DNA from: Xenorhabdus indica
GTDB lineage: Bacteria > Pseudomonadota > Gammaproteobacteria > Enterobacterales > Enterobacteriaceae
Direction of reading: 5' to 3'
Assembly (NCBI RefSeq): GCF_014467235.1
Contig: NZ_NKHP01000007.1
Coordinates: 124,001-188,000 of the forward strand
DNA: 64,000 nt
The translations under genes were made by a program, and so were the position numbers. Shown piece after piece: positions 51,201 through 58,101 of this stretch (position 1 is its first letter; each line of letters begins with the position of its first letter). A model generated the notes under the pieces. The model ran no database searches, had not been told where the DNA came from, and was given only the letters and a program-made list of their open reading frames with translations.

Positions 51201-53055
51201 AGCCGCAGGACGGTGCGGTTTCAGCCCTTCTTTACGTCTGGTGATTGTTGGAGGAGAAAAAGCAGAGCTTCACCATCTCAACCTCTGGAAATCACTGCCT
51301 GAAACCCAATCCTGCTGCTGGATAAACTCCTATGGACCAACGGAAACCACTGTCATCGCCACGGTATTAAAAGTAGATGGTCATTCCGCTTATACTGCGG
51401 CAAACCTGCCCATTGGTTATCCATTAACCAATAGCCGCATTTATATTTTGGATACTCAGGGGCGACCTGTTCCTCTTGGTGTTGCTGGTGAAATCCATAT
51501 TGGCGGCGCAGGCGTTGCCCGCGGTTATCTCAATCAACCTGAACTCACGGGGGAACGTTTTATTCCTGACCCATTCAACAATCAATCCGATGCAAGAATG
51601 TATAAAACAGGTGATTTAGGATGCTGGTTGCCGGACGGTACGATTGAGTATCTCGGACGCAACGATTTTCAGGTTAAGATCCGCGGATTCCGTATCGAAC
51701 TGGGGGAAATTGAAGCCAGATTATTCGCCTACCCTGATATCAAAGACGCGATTGTTATAGTACGGGAAGACATTCCCAATGACAAACGCCTGGTGGCCTA
51801 TGTAGTACCACAACCAGAAGCAACAGTAGATGTGGAAAATCTGCGTGAAGCCTTACACACTCATTTAGCCAGTTATATGGTTCCCAGTGCTTTTGTGCTC
51901 CTGGAGACATTCCCGTTGACACCAAACGGCAAATTAGATCGTCGGGCATTGCCGATACCAGATAAATCCGCTGTTATCAGTCGTGATTATGAAGCTCCCG
52001 TCGGTAAAACAGAGGAAATCATTGCAGAAATATGGCAGGACGTACTCAGACTGGAACGTGTAGGACGACACGATCACTTTCTGGAGCTTGGTGGTCATTC
52101 CCTGTTAACTTTACAGGTTGCTGTTCGCTTGCAACAAGTATTAGGCAAAGATATCGGGATACGTGATCTGCTTGTCCATCCGACCATCAGTGAACTGGCT
52201 GCTTTTATGCAGTCAGATGCTGCGCTTTCTCAACAAGAAAATCTGGTGACTATCCGTAAAGGTAATGGTGATATCTCACTGTTTCTTGTCCATGCGGTAG
52301 ATGGAGATATTCACTATGCTTACGATCTTGCTCCTTATATTCAAGATAGTGGACTGTCAATTTATGGACTCGCGACCAGTGACGCCTATGCAGAAGAAAA
52401 TGCACAACTCACCGTTAACAAAATGGCTCAGACATATATTGAATGTATCCGTCAGGTACAGGCTCATGGCCCTTATTATCTGGCAGGATGGTCATCAGGC
52501 GGAACTATTGCTTATGAAATAGCCTGCCAACTGGTCGCCGATGGTGAGACAGTCAACTTTGTCGGATTACTGGATTCCGCCTCCAATTATCTGGAATTCT
52601 TCACTCCAGAAGAACAGCAAGCCGGAATACCATTTGAGAAAAGCACCACATTGCTTGAATTACTGCCAGAAGGCATTCCAGAGCATTTCAGTAATGAACT
52701 GTATAGACTGGCTAAAAATCGTGATTACAATGCGATGCTGACCTTTGCAGAACAGAATAATTTACTACCACCACAAATCACGCTTGAGAATATCAACGAT
52801 CTTTTGCAATTACGCCACAATATCGCTGTTGCAGCCTACAGTTATACGCCATCTCCGGCAGCCGTAGACGTTACGCTATTCAGAGCAACCGAAGAAGCGG
52901 CTCAGGGAAATGCCTCTCTTGGATGGGATAAAATTGTACCAAATGAACGACTAACTATTATCCCGATTAAAGGAGACCACGGTTCTATTGTGATGCAACC
53001 TAATATTCAGGATGTGGGTAAGGTATTACTTAAGGCGATGATAGAGAGGAAATAA
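42217..53055 (+). CDS. paxC: NRPS, three modules with terminal thioesterase (C-A-T-E/C-A-T-E/C-A-T-TE), PaxC-like
   Basis: 3612-residue final enzyme adding residues 5-7 and releasing the product. Order: C (50-490, HHIISDG), A (Asp725), T (Ser1091), E/C (about 1140-1600), A (Asp1839), T (Ser2195), E/C (about 2240-2710), A (Asp2939), T (Ser3295), thioesterase (about 3330-3610). All adenylation codes read DTSDIGSVIK, identical to PaxB. The E/C domains carry QHLLETEGD (Gln1196) and HHLLETTGD (His2300), predicting D-residues 5 and 6. The thioesterase has GWSSG with Ser3426 as nucleophile and KGDHGS near the end, and presumably cyclises the peptide, with a lysine side chain as likely nucleophile in PAX. 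The start overlaps the paxB stop with GGAGG before it. Confidence 0.93.
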   Translation: MNKNEQTLNQLRQAVLQKKLKERIQSSLTAEKDQIPARDPQQEIPLSWAQQRLWFLAQLDPAALTAYHIPTALHLQGHLNKPALQAALDRIVARHEILRTTMTSAAHTPTTLTENKVKVEGKTGAEGGALQIVHHADYGFSLMTEDLSRLTKDEQQATIQSAMQFEATHPFDFENGPLIRGQLFKLAEDEHTLLLTQHHIISDGWSVNVLMQEFSTLYQSFCHGMPDPLPPLRIQYADYTLWQRQKLQGKALEKQLDYWRSALQDAPALLTLPTDRPRPSRQTYAGGEAIVTLSPDLTGKLKAFAQRHGATLFMTLLAGWSILLSRLSGQDDVVIGTPVANRKHRDLEPLIGFFVNTLALRVQLQNNPTVSELLAHVKAHTLQAFEHQDFPFEQLVEALKPPRSLSYSPIFQVMLSLDNTPGQQQFELPELTISELDLSEDSSHFDLSLSLHDTENGLIGELEYASDLFDQTTMKRMAGYLQTLLAAMVSDDSQRVADLPLLMPHERTQLLADFNAREACFPQDRLLQQFLEQQVGHSPDTIALISGKEQLSYAELNQRANQLAHALITAGVQPDDRVAICVGRGPDMIIGLFGILKAGAGYVPLDPEYPTERLAYILSDCEPKLLLTQHHLQSRLTTNVPVWVMDDDDCLDYVAQQPNHNPEPQQRGLKPHHLAYIIYTSGSTGQPKGVMIEHRNVVNFVHVQCQTNELTPADRVLQFTSVAFDTTVSDIFATLAVGATLVLRDAHLRIPDKNFSQFLQEQAITVSDLPTAFWHLWVQEMAAGRCGFSTSLRLVIVGGEKAELRHFNTWQSLAETQSCRWINSYGPTETTVIATVWKPDSHSPCLTGTVPIGYPLTNTRIYILNTQGQPVPIGVTGEIYIGGLGVARGYLNRSDLTAERFVTDPFSEQPDARMYKTGDLGRWLPDGTIEYLERNDFQVKIRGFRIELGEIETQLAKCDGVKDVVVTVHEDESGNKRLVAYLVPQFTTTQFTTTQSATTLDIIQLREQLSTQLMEYMLPSAYVILDAFPLTPNGKVDRKALPAPDSRAIISREYQAPAGDAEQQLATVWQELLGVEHVGRHDNFFELGGHSLLVVSLIEQLRQRNCALDVSAVFSAPTLAAMATHLTAHAGSEANSPVVPPNLIPTNCQAITPDMLPLVTLSQGNIDQIVAQVTGGVSNIQDIYPLGPLQQGILFQHLLETEGDIYLDSVIMTFDSRQRLDTFLLAMQKVIDRHDILRSAVQWHNLPEPVQVVYRHAPLPVKELTLSGEGSAEQQLRHHTDSHSTRMDITRAPLLSASIAPERSLQHHSSQNPRWLLALQHHHLVCDHLSLEVIFDEVEALLLGQSEDLPAPLPYRNFIAQTKNIPLENHQAYFQQLLGDVEEPTLPFGLLDIQGSRHQIAEAVFTLDNELAQTLRDCARQQGVSAAVLFHVAWAQVLAKCSGRDDVIFGTVLLGRLQGGEDTARILGMFINTLPVRITLQDRSVQQTVQEAYQQLSKLLAHEQAPLAVVQRCSNIPASLPLFNSLLNFRHNSSDNEHAISPAWEGIQTLDTGELSNYPLSLDVDDFDDGFSLTAQCSQQIDPARINAYMDVALRGLVRALQNAPEQNIQSIPVLPSAERRQLLVDFNGASVASPQDIRLLQQLLEQQASLSPDAIALVSGEEHLSYTELNQRANQLAHALISAGVQPDDRVAFCVERSLDMVIAMLAILKSGAGYVPLDSEYPVVRLAYILSDSQPKLLLTQQHLQTRLSTDIPTWILDSDNHLAAMAQQPAYNPDPYQLGLEPHHLAYIIYTSGSTGQPKGVMIEHHNVVNFVHVQCQTNELTSSDRVLQFTSVAFDTTVSDIFATLAVGATLVLRSADLRIPDITFTEFLREQQITVSDLPTAFWHLWVQEMAAGRCGFSPYLRLVIVGGEKAELRHFLTWQSMPETHSCQWINSYGPTETTVIATVLKLDSHSPYMAEILPIGYPLTNSRIYILDKDRQPVPLGVAGEIHIGGAGVARGYLNRLDLTAERFVPDTFSEQPHARMYKTGDLGRWLPNGTIEYLERNDFQVKIRGYRIELGEIEAQLAACDGVKDAIVIAREDENGDKRLVAYLIPQPKITLDIVQLREQLGARLMEYMLPGAFVVLDAFPLTPNGKLDRQALPEPDRSAIVSREYQAPQGETEQLLATIWQTLLRLEQVGRYDNFFELGGHSLLVVSLIEQLRQRGFTLAIGAVFSSPSLMAMAERLTKTAASDGITYDVPPNLISDNCQAITPDMLPLVTLTQDNIDQIVDQVAGGVANIQDIYPLGPLQEGILFHHLLETTGDTYLDNLLMTFDNRARLDEFLQTVQQVIARHDILRSAVYWENLPEPVQVVHRHASMPVTELELSSETDAEQQLRDYTDPDVVRMDVTKAPLLSASIAKDPHSDKWLLSLLHHHLVCDHLSLKLVFNEVNTLLQGKSEQLPTPLPYRNFIAQTKNVPLEQHQSYFRQLLGDVEEPTLPFGLLDIQNNNDEIVENVLTLDDDLVQMIQQCARQQGVSTAVLFHVAWAQVLAQCSGRDDVVFGTVLLGRLQSGEETERILGMFINTLPVRVILRERNVQQTVQDTYKQLSTLLIHEQAPLAIAQRCSGIPASLPLFNSLLNFRHSSDESDEDEQALSSIWEGIETLNTKESRSNYPLSLDVDAYEDGFELTAQCNQQIDPARINAYVVTALRELVTALQSTPKQAIQTITILPPEEHTQLMVDFNGVEIVYPQNMLLHQLFEQQAVVSPDAIALISGEEQLSYTELNQRANQLAHTLIAAGVQPDDRVAICVERSLDMIIGLFGILKAGAGYVPLDTDYPTERLSYILADCKPKLLLTQQHLQNRLTTHVPVWLMDGEDYLTAVAQHCTHNTEPHLSGLSPHHLAYIIYTSGSTGQPKGVMIEHRNVVNFVHVQRQTNELTPTDRVLQFTSVAFDTTVSDIFATLATGATLILRPADLRVPDSNFARFLQEQKITVTDLPTAFWHQWVQELAAGRCGFSPSLRLVIVGGEKAELHHLNLWKSLPETQSCCWINSYGPTETTVIATVLKVDGHSAYTAANLPIGYPLTNSRIYILDTQGRPVPLGVAGEIHIGGAGVARGYLNQPELTGERFIPDPFNNQSDARMYKTGDLGCWLPDGTIEYLGRNDFQVKIRGFRIELGEIEARLFAYPDIKDAIVIVREDIPNDKRLVAYVVPQPEATVDVENLREALHTHLASYMVPSAFVLLETFPLTPNGKLDRRALPIPDKSAVISRDYEAPVGKTEEIIAEIWQDVLRLERVGRHDHFLELGGHSLLTLQVAVRLQQVLGKDIGIRDLLVHPTISELAAFMQSDAALSQQENLVTIRKGNGDISLFLVHAVDGDIHYAYDLAPYIQDSGLSIYGLATSDAYAEENAQLTVNKMAQTYIECIRQVQAHGPYYLAGWSSGGTIAYEIACQLVADGETVNFVGLLDSASNYLEFFTPEEQQAGIPFEKSTTLLELLPEGIPEHFSNELYRLAKNRDYNAMLTFAEQNNLLPPQITLENINDLLQLRHNIAVAAYSYTPSPAAVDVTLFRATEEAAQGNASLGWDKIVPNERLTIIPIKGDHGSIVMQPNIQDVGKVLLKAMIERK
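45167..45211 (+). repeat. Three in-frame 15-base repeats in a PaxC A-domain tail
   Basis: cacaatttacaacaa occurs twice exactly, then cacagtccgcaacaa, encoding QFTTT twice and QSATT. Position and last unit are the same as in the PaxB repeat at 38274, so the two arose from a common array and diverged. Confidence 0.9.
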
Positions 53056-53063
53056 AAACATGA

Positions 53064-53094
53064 ATAACGCCCGCTGTTGCGGGCGTTATCTTTT
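53064..53094 (+). terminator. Terminator of the pax NRPS operon
   Basis: Perfect 11-base GC-rich arms ataacgcccgc / gcgggcgttat around tgtt, followed by ctttt, nine bases after the paxC stop. Confidence 0.93.
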
Positions 53095-53484
53095 AGATTC
53101 TAATTATAACTATTTATGTTACTTCTTCAGTGTTAAAGATACATTATAAATCCACTAATAGATAAAAAATAAACTTAATCGATTATAACAATAGTCATTA
53201 TTTTTATATTATACCCATCGTCTTTCAAGTTACAGCTTTTTGAAATCCATAAGATATAGTTCCCCTGGTGTATTAAAAGCCAGATAAAATAGATTCTTAT
53301 CAAGAAAACGAAATTTATAGAGTTGACATACTAAAAAATATATTACCTTTAATATTATCTTCTTGTATGTCACTAAGATACCAGTATTTCTCTTATTTTG
53401 AGCTCTTGTATTATAAAATATCAATCTATAAGATACGCTTATAAACACCGACATCTGACAAGATAATATCAACGAGATAATATA
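53095..53484. other. Intergenic region between paxC and the XRE operon
   Basis: About 390 AT-rich bases. An ERIC-end fragment (tatacccatcgtctttcaagttacag) lies near 53210-53236. Just before the next start a nine-base direct repeat, agataatat, occurs at 53461-53469 and 53475-53483; it could be an operator for the encoded repressor. No ribosome site is evident. I see no gene. Confidence 0.5.
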
Positions 53485-54138
53485 ATGCAAGAGCCAAACA
53501 ATAAAAAATCAACTGAAGCTGATGCTTTACTTTCTAACATTTCACAAAACATTGACTTCTTAATGAAAAAAAACAATATAGACTCACAAGCCCTAAGTAA
53601 ATTGACGGGCCTTGGAATTGCTACGATTAACAGCCTTAGACGTGGTGTTGGAAATCCTACTATTGCTACAGTCTCATCCATTGCTGATATATTTGGTGTA
53701 AATGTTGGTGAAATTACCGATGGTAAATTATCTGAATCTTATCGACAAGAAGAAACTATTTCATCAATACCTCTAATTCGTTATGATGAATTAGATGGAT
53801 ATATATGCGGGAAAATAATCCACACCAATCTATACAAAATCAGTATCCAGGATAACCAGAAAAACTCACTCTTCGCAGTAGAATTTGCAAACAATCTTTT
53901 ATCTCCGTATTTTGATAGCAACACCATTGCAATCATTTCCAGATCTGAATCAGTTTGTGATAGTGATATAGTTCTAGTAAAAATTAAAGATACCCCTATT
54001 TGTTTCAGACAAGCCTTTGTCGGTGAGCGTGGGATTTACTTTTCAATATTAGGTATCGATAATGATCGAAAAACAATATTCAGCCAAAATTACACAATAA
54101 TTGGGGTTCTGATTAAATCAATTAAAAACTTAAAATAG
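53485..54138 (+). CDS. XRE-family regulator with an S24/LexA-like C-terminal domain
   Basis: DNA-binding protein of 217 residues. An XRE helix-turn-helix occupies about 22-76 (ALSKLTGLGIATINSLRRG) and a C-terminal part (about 95-210) resembles the S24 peptidase fold of phage repressors (YFDSNTIAIISRSE, DIVLVKI). The catalytic serine normally three residues before the PxF element is not present (LLSPYF), so RecA-triggered self-cleavage looks unlikely; a ligand- or partner-sensing role is possible. It is the first gene of a four-gene unit and probably controls it. Such regulators are common on phage-derived and mobile DNA, but no other phage gene is seen here. Confidence 0.8.
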   Translation: MQEPNNKKSTEADALLSNISQNIDFLMKKNNIDSQALSKLTGLGIATINSLRRGVGNPTIATVSSIADIFGVNVGEITDGKLSESYRQEETISSIPLIRYDELDGYICGKIIHTNLYKISIQDNQKNSLFAVEFANNLLSPYFDSNTIAIISRSESVCDSDIVLVKIKDTPICFRQAFVGERGIYFSILGIDNDRKTIFSQNYTIIGVLIKSIKNLK

Positions 54139-54148
54139 GAATTTAATT

Positions 54149-54631
54149 GTGGGTAAAATAATTGATTTTTTCAGAAAGATATTCAAGCCTCGTTACATTT
54201 ACAATTTGCAGAAGTTCGAACCAATAAAAGAAAACGGGTTCTACATCTTAAAAGAATTAGGTACTCATACATGTATAAAAGTGAGAGCAGAAGATATTTT
54301 TGAAAGTGATTTATTATATAATATCAATCCTTATGATATTATTTTTATAGCAAAATTCGAAGAGCATGATCTGAAAGAAAAACAAAAATTCAAGATAATA
54401 GAAGAAAACAGAGATCTGTCATTTACTATACAAAATGAATATTCTCGCAGAACAATAAATGGAAAAGAGCTGCTTTCAGATCAGAATATTATAGGAAAAT
54501 TAGACCCTGCCAGCCTTATAAGGATAGCCTACCTATCTGGATTAAAAGATGGAAGAAAAATTTCCGATGAAATTTCCAAAACAGAAAGAATAAAATCATC
54601 TAAATCTGCAAACTTAAAGGTAATAAAGTGA
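54149..54631 (+). CDS. Hypothetical protein in the XRE/VUT operon
   Basis: Unrecognised 160-residue soluble protein. It begins MGKIIDFFRKIFKP, an amphipathic, basic N-terminus that might touch the membrane, continues with a mixed alpha/beta region, and ends in a Lys/Ser-rich tail. Start is GTG at 54149, ten bases after the regulator's stop. Its own stop overlaps the next start by four bases, so it is firmly part of the operon. No cysteine pairs or recognised catalytic motifs are seen. The base composition is very AT-rich, like the rest of this operon. Confidence 0.75.
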   Translation: MGKIIDFFRKIFKPRYIYNLQKFEPIKENGFYILKELGTHTCIKVRAEDIFESDLLYNINPYDIIFIAKFEEHDLKEKQKFKIIEENRDLSFTIQNEYSRRTINGKELLSDQNIIGKLDPASLIRIAYLSGLKDGRKISDEISKTERIKSSKSANLKVIK

Positions 54632-55326
54632 CTCAAATCTACCCTGCCAACTCAAATTTCAAGTATAATTCTTTATTTATTTCTCTATCCGTCACAATCA
54701 TGATAACTTGTGACGTTCTTGTCTATAAGACTCTGGATTTTTATGGCCTTAAAATTACTTTTAGCGGAATTCTATTTTCTTTTTATTTTCTTATATCCAC
54801 AGTTCAAACAGAAGTTTATGGTTATAGACAAGGAGTAAAAACAGTTTGGATTATGGTCTTATGCCAATCAATTTTTGTAATGGTCATTTTTATTGCGTCA
54901 CATATTCAACCAGAAAATAATCAAATCTCAATGAATTTTAAGTCATTGTTTGGCGAATTTTGGCGCGTTATGGTAGGCACATGGACTTCTGTGCCAATTT
55001 CTTACTTTATCAATGGGTTTGTAATATCTTCTCTAAAAAAAGTTTTCCTTGGTCGCTTCTTTTTTCTCAGATATATCATTGCTTCAATGATCACACAAGC
55101 AGCTCTTTTATTATCATCATACCCTATAAGCCTTTCTTCAAAATATAGTGTAAATGAATTAATCATAATAATTTCTACAACTTGGTCTTATAAAGTAATA
55201 ATGTCTATTATACTTTTACCTATCGGTATCATCTTAGCAGATAAAGTCAAAAAATTAGAATCTGCCGATGTATACGACTGGGGAATATCATATAACCCGT
55301 TTACTTTTGGAGGAAATAAAAAATGA
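54628..55326 (+). CDS. VUT family (YhhQ-like) membrane transporter
   Basis: Inner-membrane protein of 232 residues with about six hydrophobic segments, matching the VUT_1 family to which E. coli YhhQ, a queuosine-precursor importer, belongs. Supporting features are the intramembrane FLISTVQTEVYGYRQG (family T-E-x-Y-G motif) and the C-terminal DWGISYNPF element. Family members import deazapurine precursors or are proposed to carry other vitamins; the substrate here is unknown. Start is GTG at 54628, overlapping the preceding stop by four bases, and its stop overlaps the following start by four bases. Confidence 0.82.
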   Translation: MTQIYPANSNFKYNSLFISLSVTIMITCDVLVYKTLDFYGLKITFSGILFSFYFLISTVQTEVYGYRQGVKTVWIMVLCQSIFVMVIFIASHIQPENNQISMNFKSLFGEFWRVMVGTWTSVPISYFINGFVISSLKKVFLGRFFFLRYIIASMITQAALLLSSYPISLSSKYSVNELIIIISTTWSYKVIMSIILLPIGIILADKVKKLESADVYDWGISYNPFTFGGNKK

Positions 55327-56066
55327 AAGTAATTCAATTAACAGATATACATCTGACGCAGAAAAGAGAGAAAACAATATTTGATGTAAATCTTTATAAC
55401 AATTTCGATATCATTTGTGAGGAAATACGTCGTATTCAGACTATTAACAAAATAGAGTTAATTATAGTCTCAGGTGACATTGCAAATGATGGTGACACCG
55501 ATGCTTACAGATATTTTTTAAATAAAATGGAATCACTCAACACACCTTACTTCACAATACTTGGCAACCATGATCTCAAGGATAAATTTAACATTGCCCT
55601 TAAAGAAATCAAACCAAAATATAATATCATCTCCCGTGAATATAATAGGGACAATTGGTATATTACTGATATCGACACTGTTGTTGAAGGTGAAGATTAT
55701 GGCTTCATCACTATAACTAACCTTGCAGAATTAGAAAAAAGAATTATTAAAAACAGTAATTTTAATATTGCTTTATTTATGCATCACCATGTCAAACCGG
55801 TTGGTACGCCAATTGTAGATAGCTGTATGCTGGAAAACGCTAATGCTCTACTGGCGCTATGTGAGAAGTATAAGATTAAATTTATTGGTTGTGGGCATGC
55901 ACACACCTCACGTATTTGGCATAAAAATGAGATGACAATCAGTGTTGCACCCGCAGTTTCATTCCAATGGTTATTAGGCACAGATACCGTCAAAACAGCA
56001 AAAGGTTTTGGTTTTAATATTATTGATTTTTCAACTGATTTATCCGTAGTTTCATGTAGTTATTAA
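55323..56066 (+). CDS. Calcineurin-like metallophosphoesterase
   Basis: Cytoplasmic phosphoesterase of 247 residues with all metal-binding motifs of the family in order: TDIHLT (residues 7-12), SGDIANDGD, LGNHD, MHHHVKP and GCGHAHT. These ligate two divalent metals. The sequence is closest in style to the CpdA/Icc group, which includes cyclic-nucleotide phosphodiesterases, but motif conservation does not fix the substrate. It is the last gene of the four-gene unit; a perfect hairpin follows 13 bases after the stop. With a VUT transporter upstream, dephosphorylation of an imported or salvaged nucleotide-like compound is a reasonable guess. Confidence 0.87.
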   Translation: MKVIQLTDIHLTQKREKTIFDVNLYNNFDIICEEIRRIQTINKIELIIVSGDIANDGDTDAYRYFLNKMESLNTPYFTILGNHDLKDKFNIALKEIKPKYNIISREYNRDNWYITDIDTVVEGEDYGFITITNLAELEKRIIKNSNFNIALFMHHHVKPVGTPIVDSCMLENANALLALCEKYKIKFIGCGHAHTSRIWHKNEMTISVAPAVSFQWLLGTDTVKTAKGFGFNIIDFSTDLSVVSCSY

Positions 56067-56079
56067 TATTTATACCCTT

Positions 56080-56112
56080 AATCTCAAGTTGCCTATACTG
56101 CAACTTGAGATT
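56080..56112. terminator. Hairpin between convergent phosphoesterase and tryptophanase genes
   Basis: Perfect 13-base arms aatctcaagttgc / gcaacttgagatt around ctatact, with tataccctt on its left as in ERIC ends. It probably terminates one or both convergent units. Confidence 0.7.
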
Positions 56113-56153
56113 GTATTGTGATACTACATTTTGAAAATTACAGCGTATATCAC

Positions 56154-57560
56154 TTACTTCTCAGAAACTGGCTTAAATCTGGCCATGAAATGGCGTAATA
56201 CCGGTGGTTCATAAGTAAAAGTTAATCCCCGGATATCGGTCGCTCGCTGTTTTAACTCAATAAAAGCCTCTACGATATAATCCATATGATCATTGGTATA
56301 AACACGGCGAGGAATAGCCAATCTCATCAATTCCATCGGTGATTCTTTTTGTTTACCTGTCTGCGGGTCACGCCCCAATAATAAAGAGCCAATTTCCACA
56401 CTTCTGATACCTGCTGCCAAATATAATTCATTATTCAACGCTTGAGCTGGAAATTGCCCACTCGGAATATGGGGTAAAAACCGTTTTGCATCGACAAAGA
56501 CTGCGTGCCCTCCAACCGGATATTGAATAGGGATCCCCGCTTTTCTTAATTGCTCCCCCAAATAAGTCACCTGACCAATGCGATAAGATAGAAAATTCTC
56601 ATTCATCCCCTCTTCAAGACCAATTGCCATCGCTTCCATATCACGCCCGGCAAGCCCGCCATAAGTCACGAACCCTTCACTCGGAATACAATTAACACTC
56701 ACTTCATTAAATAACAACTCATCATCACGAACAGCGTAAAAACCTCCGATATTTACCATTGGATCTTTTTTCGCTGACATAGTCAGCATATCGCCATATT
56801 GATACATCTCTTTAACGATCTCTTTGACTGATTTATTTTCGTAACCTTTTTCCCTCTGTTTAATAAACCAGGCATTCTCACAAAAACGTGCTGAATCAAT
56901 CACAACTGGGATATCATACTGTTTCGCGATCTCATACACTGTTTTCATATTGGCAAGAGAAACGGGCTGCCCTCCTGTGCTATTGCAAGTAATCGTTGTT
57001 ATGATAGCGACAATATTATCCTTGCCATATTCTTCGATGGTTTGTTTTAGTAGTTCAATATCAAAATTACCTTTCCAGTCATAATAATTTTCCGTATCAA
57101 AGGCTTTATTTGTAACAACATTGATCCCCTTAGCGTGATTTAATTCCACATGTGCTATTGTTGTATCGAAATGAAAATTAGAAATAAATACGGGGTTTTT
57201 AGCTCCACCTTTTAATTTTTTTCGGGCAATCAAAGCAGGAAATAAAATCTGCTCTGCTCCACGCCCTTGGTGAGTAGGAACAGTATAGTTATAACCGATC
57301 AACTCTTTGACTTTATCGACTAAATGATAATAGTTGCGAGACCCTGCATAAGCTTCATCTCCCATCATCACACCAGCCCACTGTTGATTACTCATGGAAC
57401 CTGTTCCAGAATCAGTCAGTAAATCAATATAAACCCTATCAGAAGGCAGCATAAATGGATTATATCCCGCAGCTTCCAATGCAGCCTCACGCTCTGCACG
57501 AGTTGTGGTATAAATATTTTCTACCATTTTAATGCGAAAGGGCTCTGGAATACGCTTCAT
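56154..57560 (-). CDS. tnaA: Tryptophanase (tryptophan indole-lyase) TnaA
   Basis: PLP enzyme that splits tryptophan into indole, pyruvate and ammonia. The 468-residue protein covers the whole family length. The PLP lysine is Lys265 in MSAKKDPMV. Two positions separate tryptophanase from tyrosine phenol-lyase: SVEIGS where the phenol-lyase has an arginine (SMERG), and LRHF near the C-terminus, giving the tryptophanase histidine rather than phenylalanine; both favour tryptophanase. The start at 57560 ([11 protein letters not shown]) matches the family; the frame runs 19 codons further upstream without similarity. A possible leader peptide gene lies upstream. Indole from this enzyme could feed indole-derived metabolites. 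Confidence 0.93.
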   Translation of the reverse strand: MKRIPEPFRIKMVENIYTTTRAEREAALEAAGYNPFMLPSDRVYIDLLTDSGTGSMSNQQWAGVMMGDEAYAGSRNYYHLVDKVKELIGYNYTVPTHQGRGAEQILFPALIARKKLKGGAKNPVFISNFHFDTTIAHVELNHAKGINVVTNKAFDTENYYDWKGNFDIELLKQTIEEYGKDNIVAIITTITCNSTGGQPVSLANMKTVYEIAKQYDIPVVIDSARFCENAWFIKQREKGYENKSVKEIVKEMYQYGDMLTMSAKKDPMVNIGGFYAVRDDELLFNEVSVNCIPSEGFVTYGGLAGRDMEAMAIGLEEGMNENFLSYRIGQVTYLGEQLRKAGIPIQYPVGGHAVFVDAKRFLPHIPSGQFPAQALNNELYLAAGIRSVEIGSLLLGRDPQTGKQKESPMELMRLAIPRRVYTNDHMDYIVEAFIELKQRATDIRGLTFTYEPPVLRHFMARFKPVSEK

Positions 57561-57703
57561 CTTAATGTACCTAATTAAAAAGAAAAACAATAATGAACCG
57601 CATTGCATAATGAACAAAATACTTACTATTTCTCAGTGAAAATGCACAAGTCTTTTTGCTTATAAATGCAAAGTTTTAAAAATAATTTTTAGCAAAAAGT
57701 AAT

Positions 57704-57796
57704 TTAAAGACAGGCAGGGAGAGGTTGCAATATTCGATAACCAATATTGGACTGTATTTTGGAAAAAAACTTATATAACATCAACCATAATTTCAT
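57704..57796 (-). CDS. Candidate leader peptide upstream of tnaA
   Basis: A 30-codon frame begins MKLWLMLYKFFSK and ends PLPACL, with AAGG seven bases before its ATG and its stop 143 bases before tnaA. E. coli tnaA is controlled by the 24-residue TnaC peptide, which has one critical tryptophan and a proline stall site. This frame has one tryptophan (codon 4) and prolines near the end, but the spacing does not match TnaC and no D-x7-P arrangement is seen. I record it as a possible translated leader only. Confidence 0.3.
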   Translation of the reverse strand: MKLWLMLYKFFSKIQSNIGYRILQPLPACL

Positions 57797-58076
57797 ACAT
57801 TGACCTTATATTACATGAGTGTTTTCAGCATGAGCTTATACAACAAAAAAGTATTTATGTCTATAATTATTTAACATAAACACGACAGCAGAATGAATAT
57901 TTACAAATTAACAACAAAAAAATTGAATTAAATATACCGAATCACAGATGGTAATAGAATTTAATCCCCAAATTGCCTGCACGTATAATTGTCTTAAGAA
58001 CTATTTGTTACAATTTCTGACAGAAAATGGTTTATATAGTGCTATATTTATTTTAGCCTCAATGTATCTGCAAATA

Positions 58077-58101
58077 CGGGTGTCAGCATTGCTGACACCC
58101 G
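58077..58101 (-). terminator. Terminator-like hairpin after the NRPS/thioesterase pair
   Basis: Perfect 11-base arms cgggtgtcagc / gctgacacccg with a 3-base loop. It lies 82 bases beyond the thioesterase stop in the direction of transcription. The T-run is poor (tattt), so termination may be partial. Confidence 0.65.

Noticed and set aside
33433..52741. Numerous 60-120 codon antisense and out-of-frame ORFs within the NRPS genes
   Set aside because: They recur at equivalent positions in each module, as expected for shadows of a repeated coding sequence with biased codon use.
56154..57617. Tyrosine phenol-lyase as the identity of the PLP lyase
   Set aside because: The residues that distinguish the two enzymes read as tryptophanase: SVEIGS lacks the phenol-lyase arginine and LRHF carries the tryptophanase histidine.
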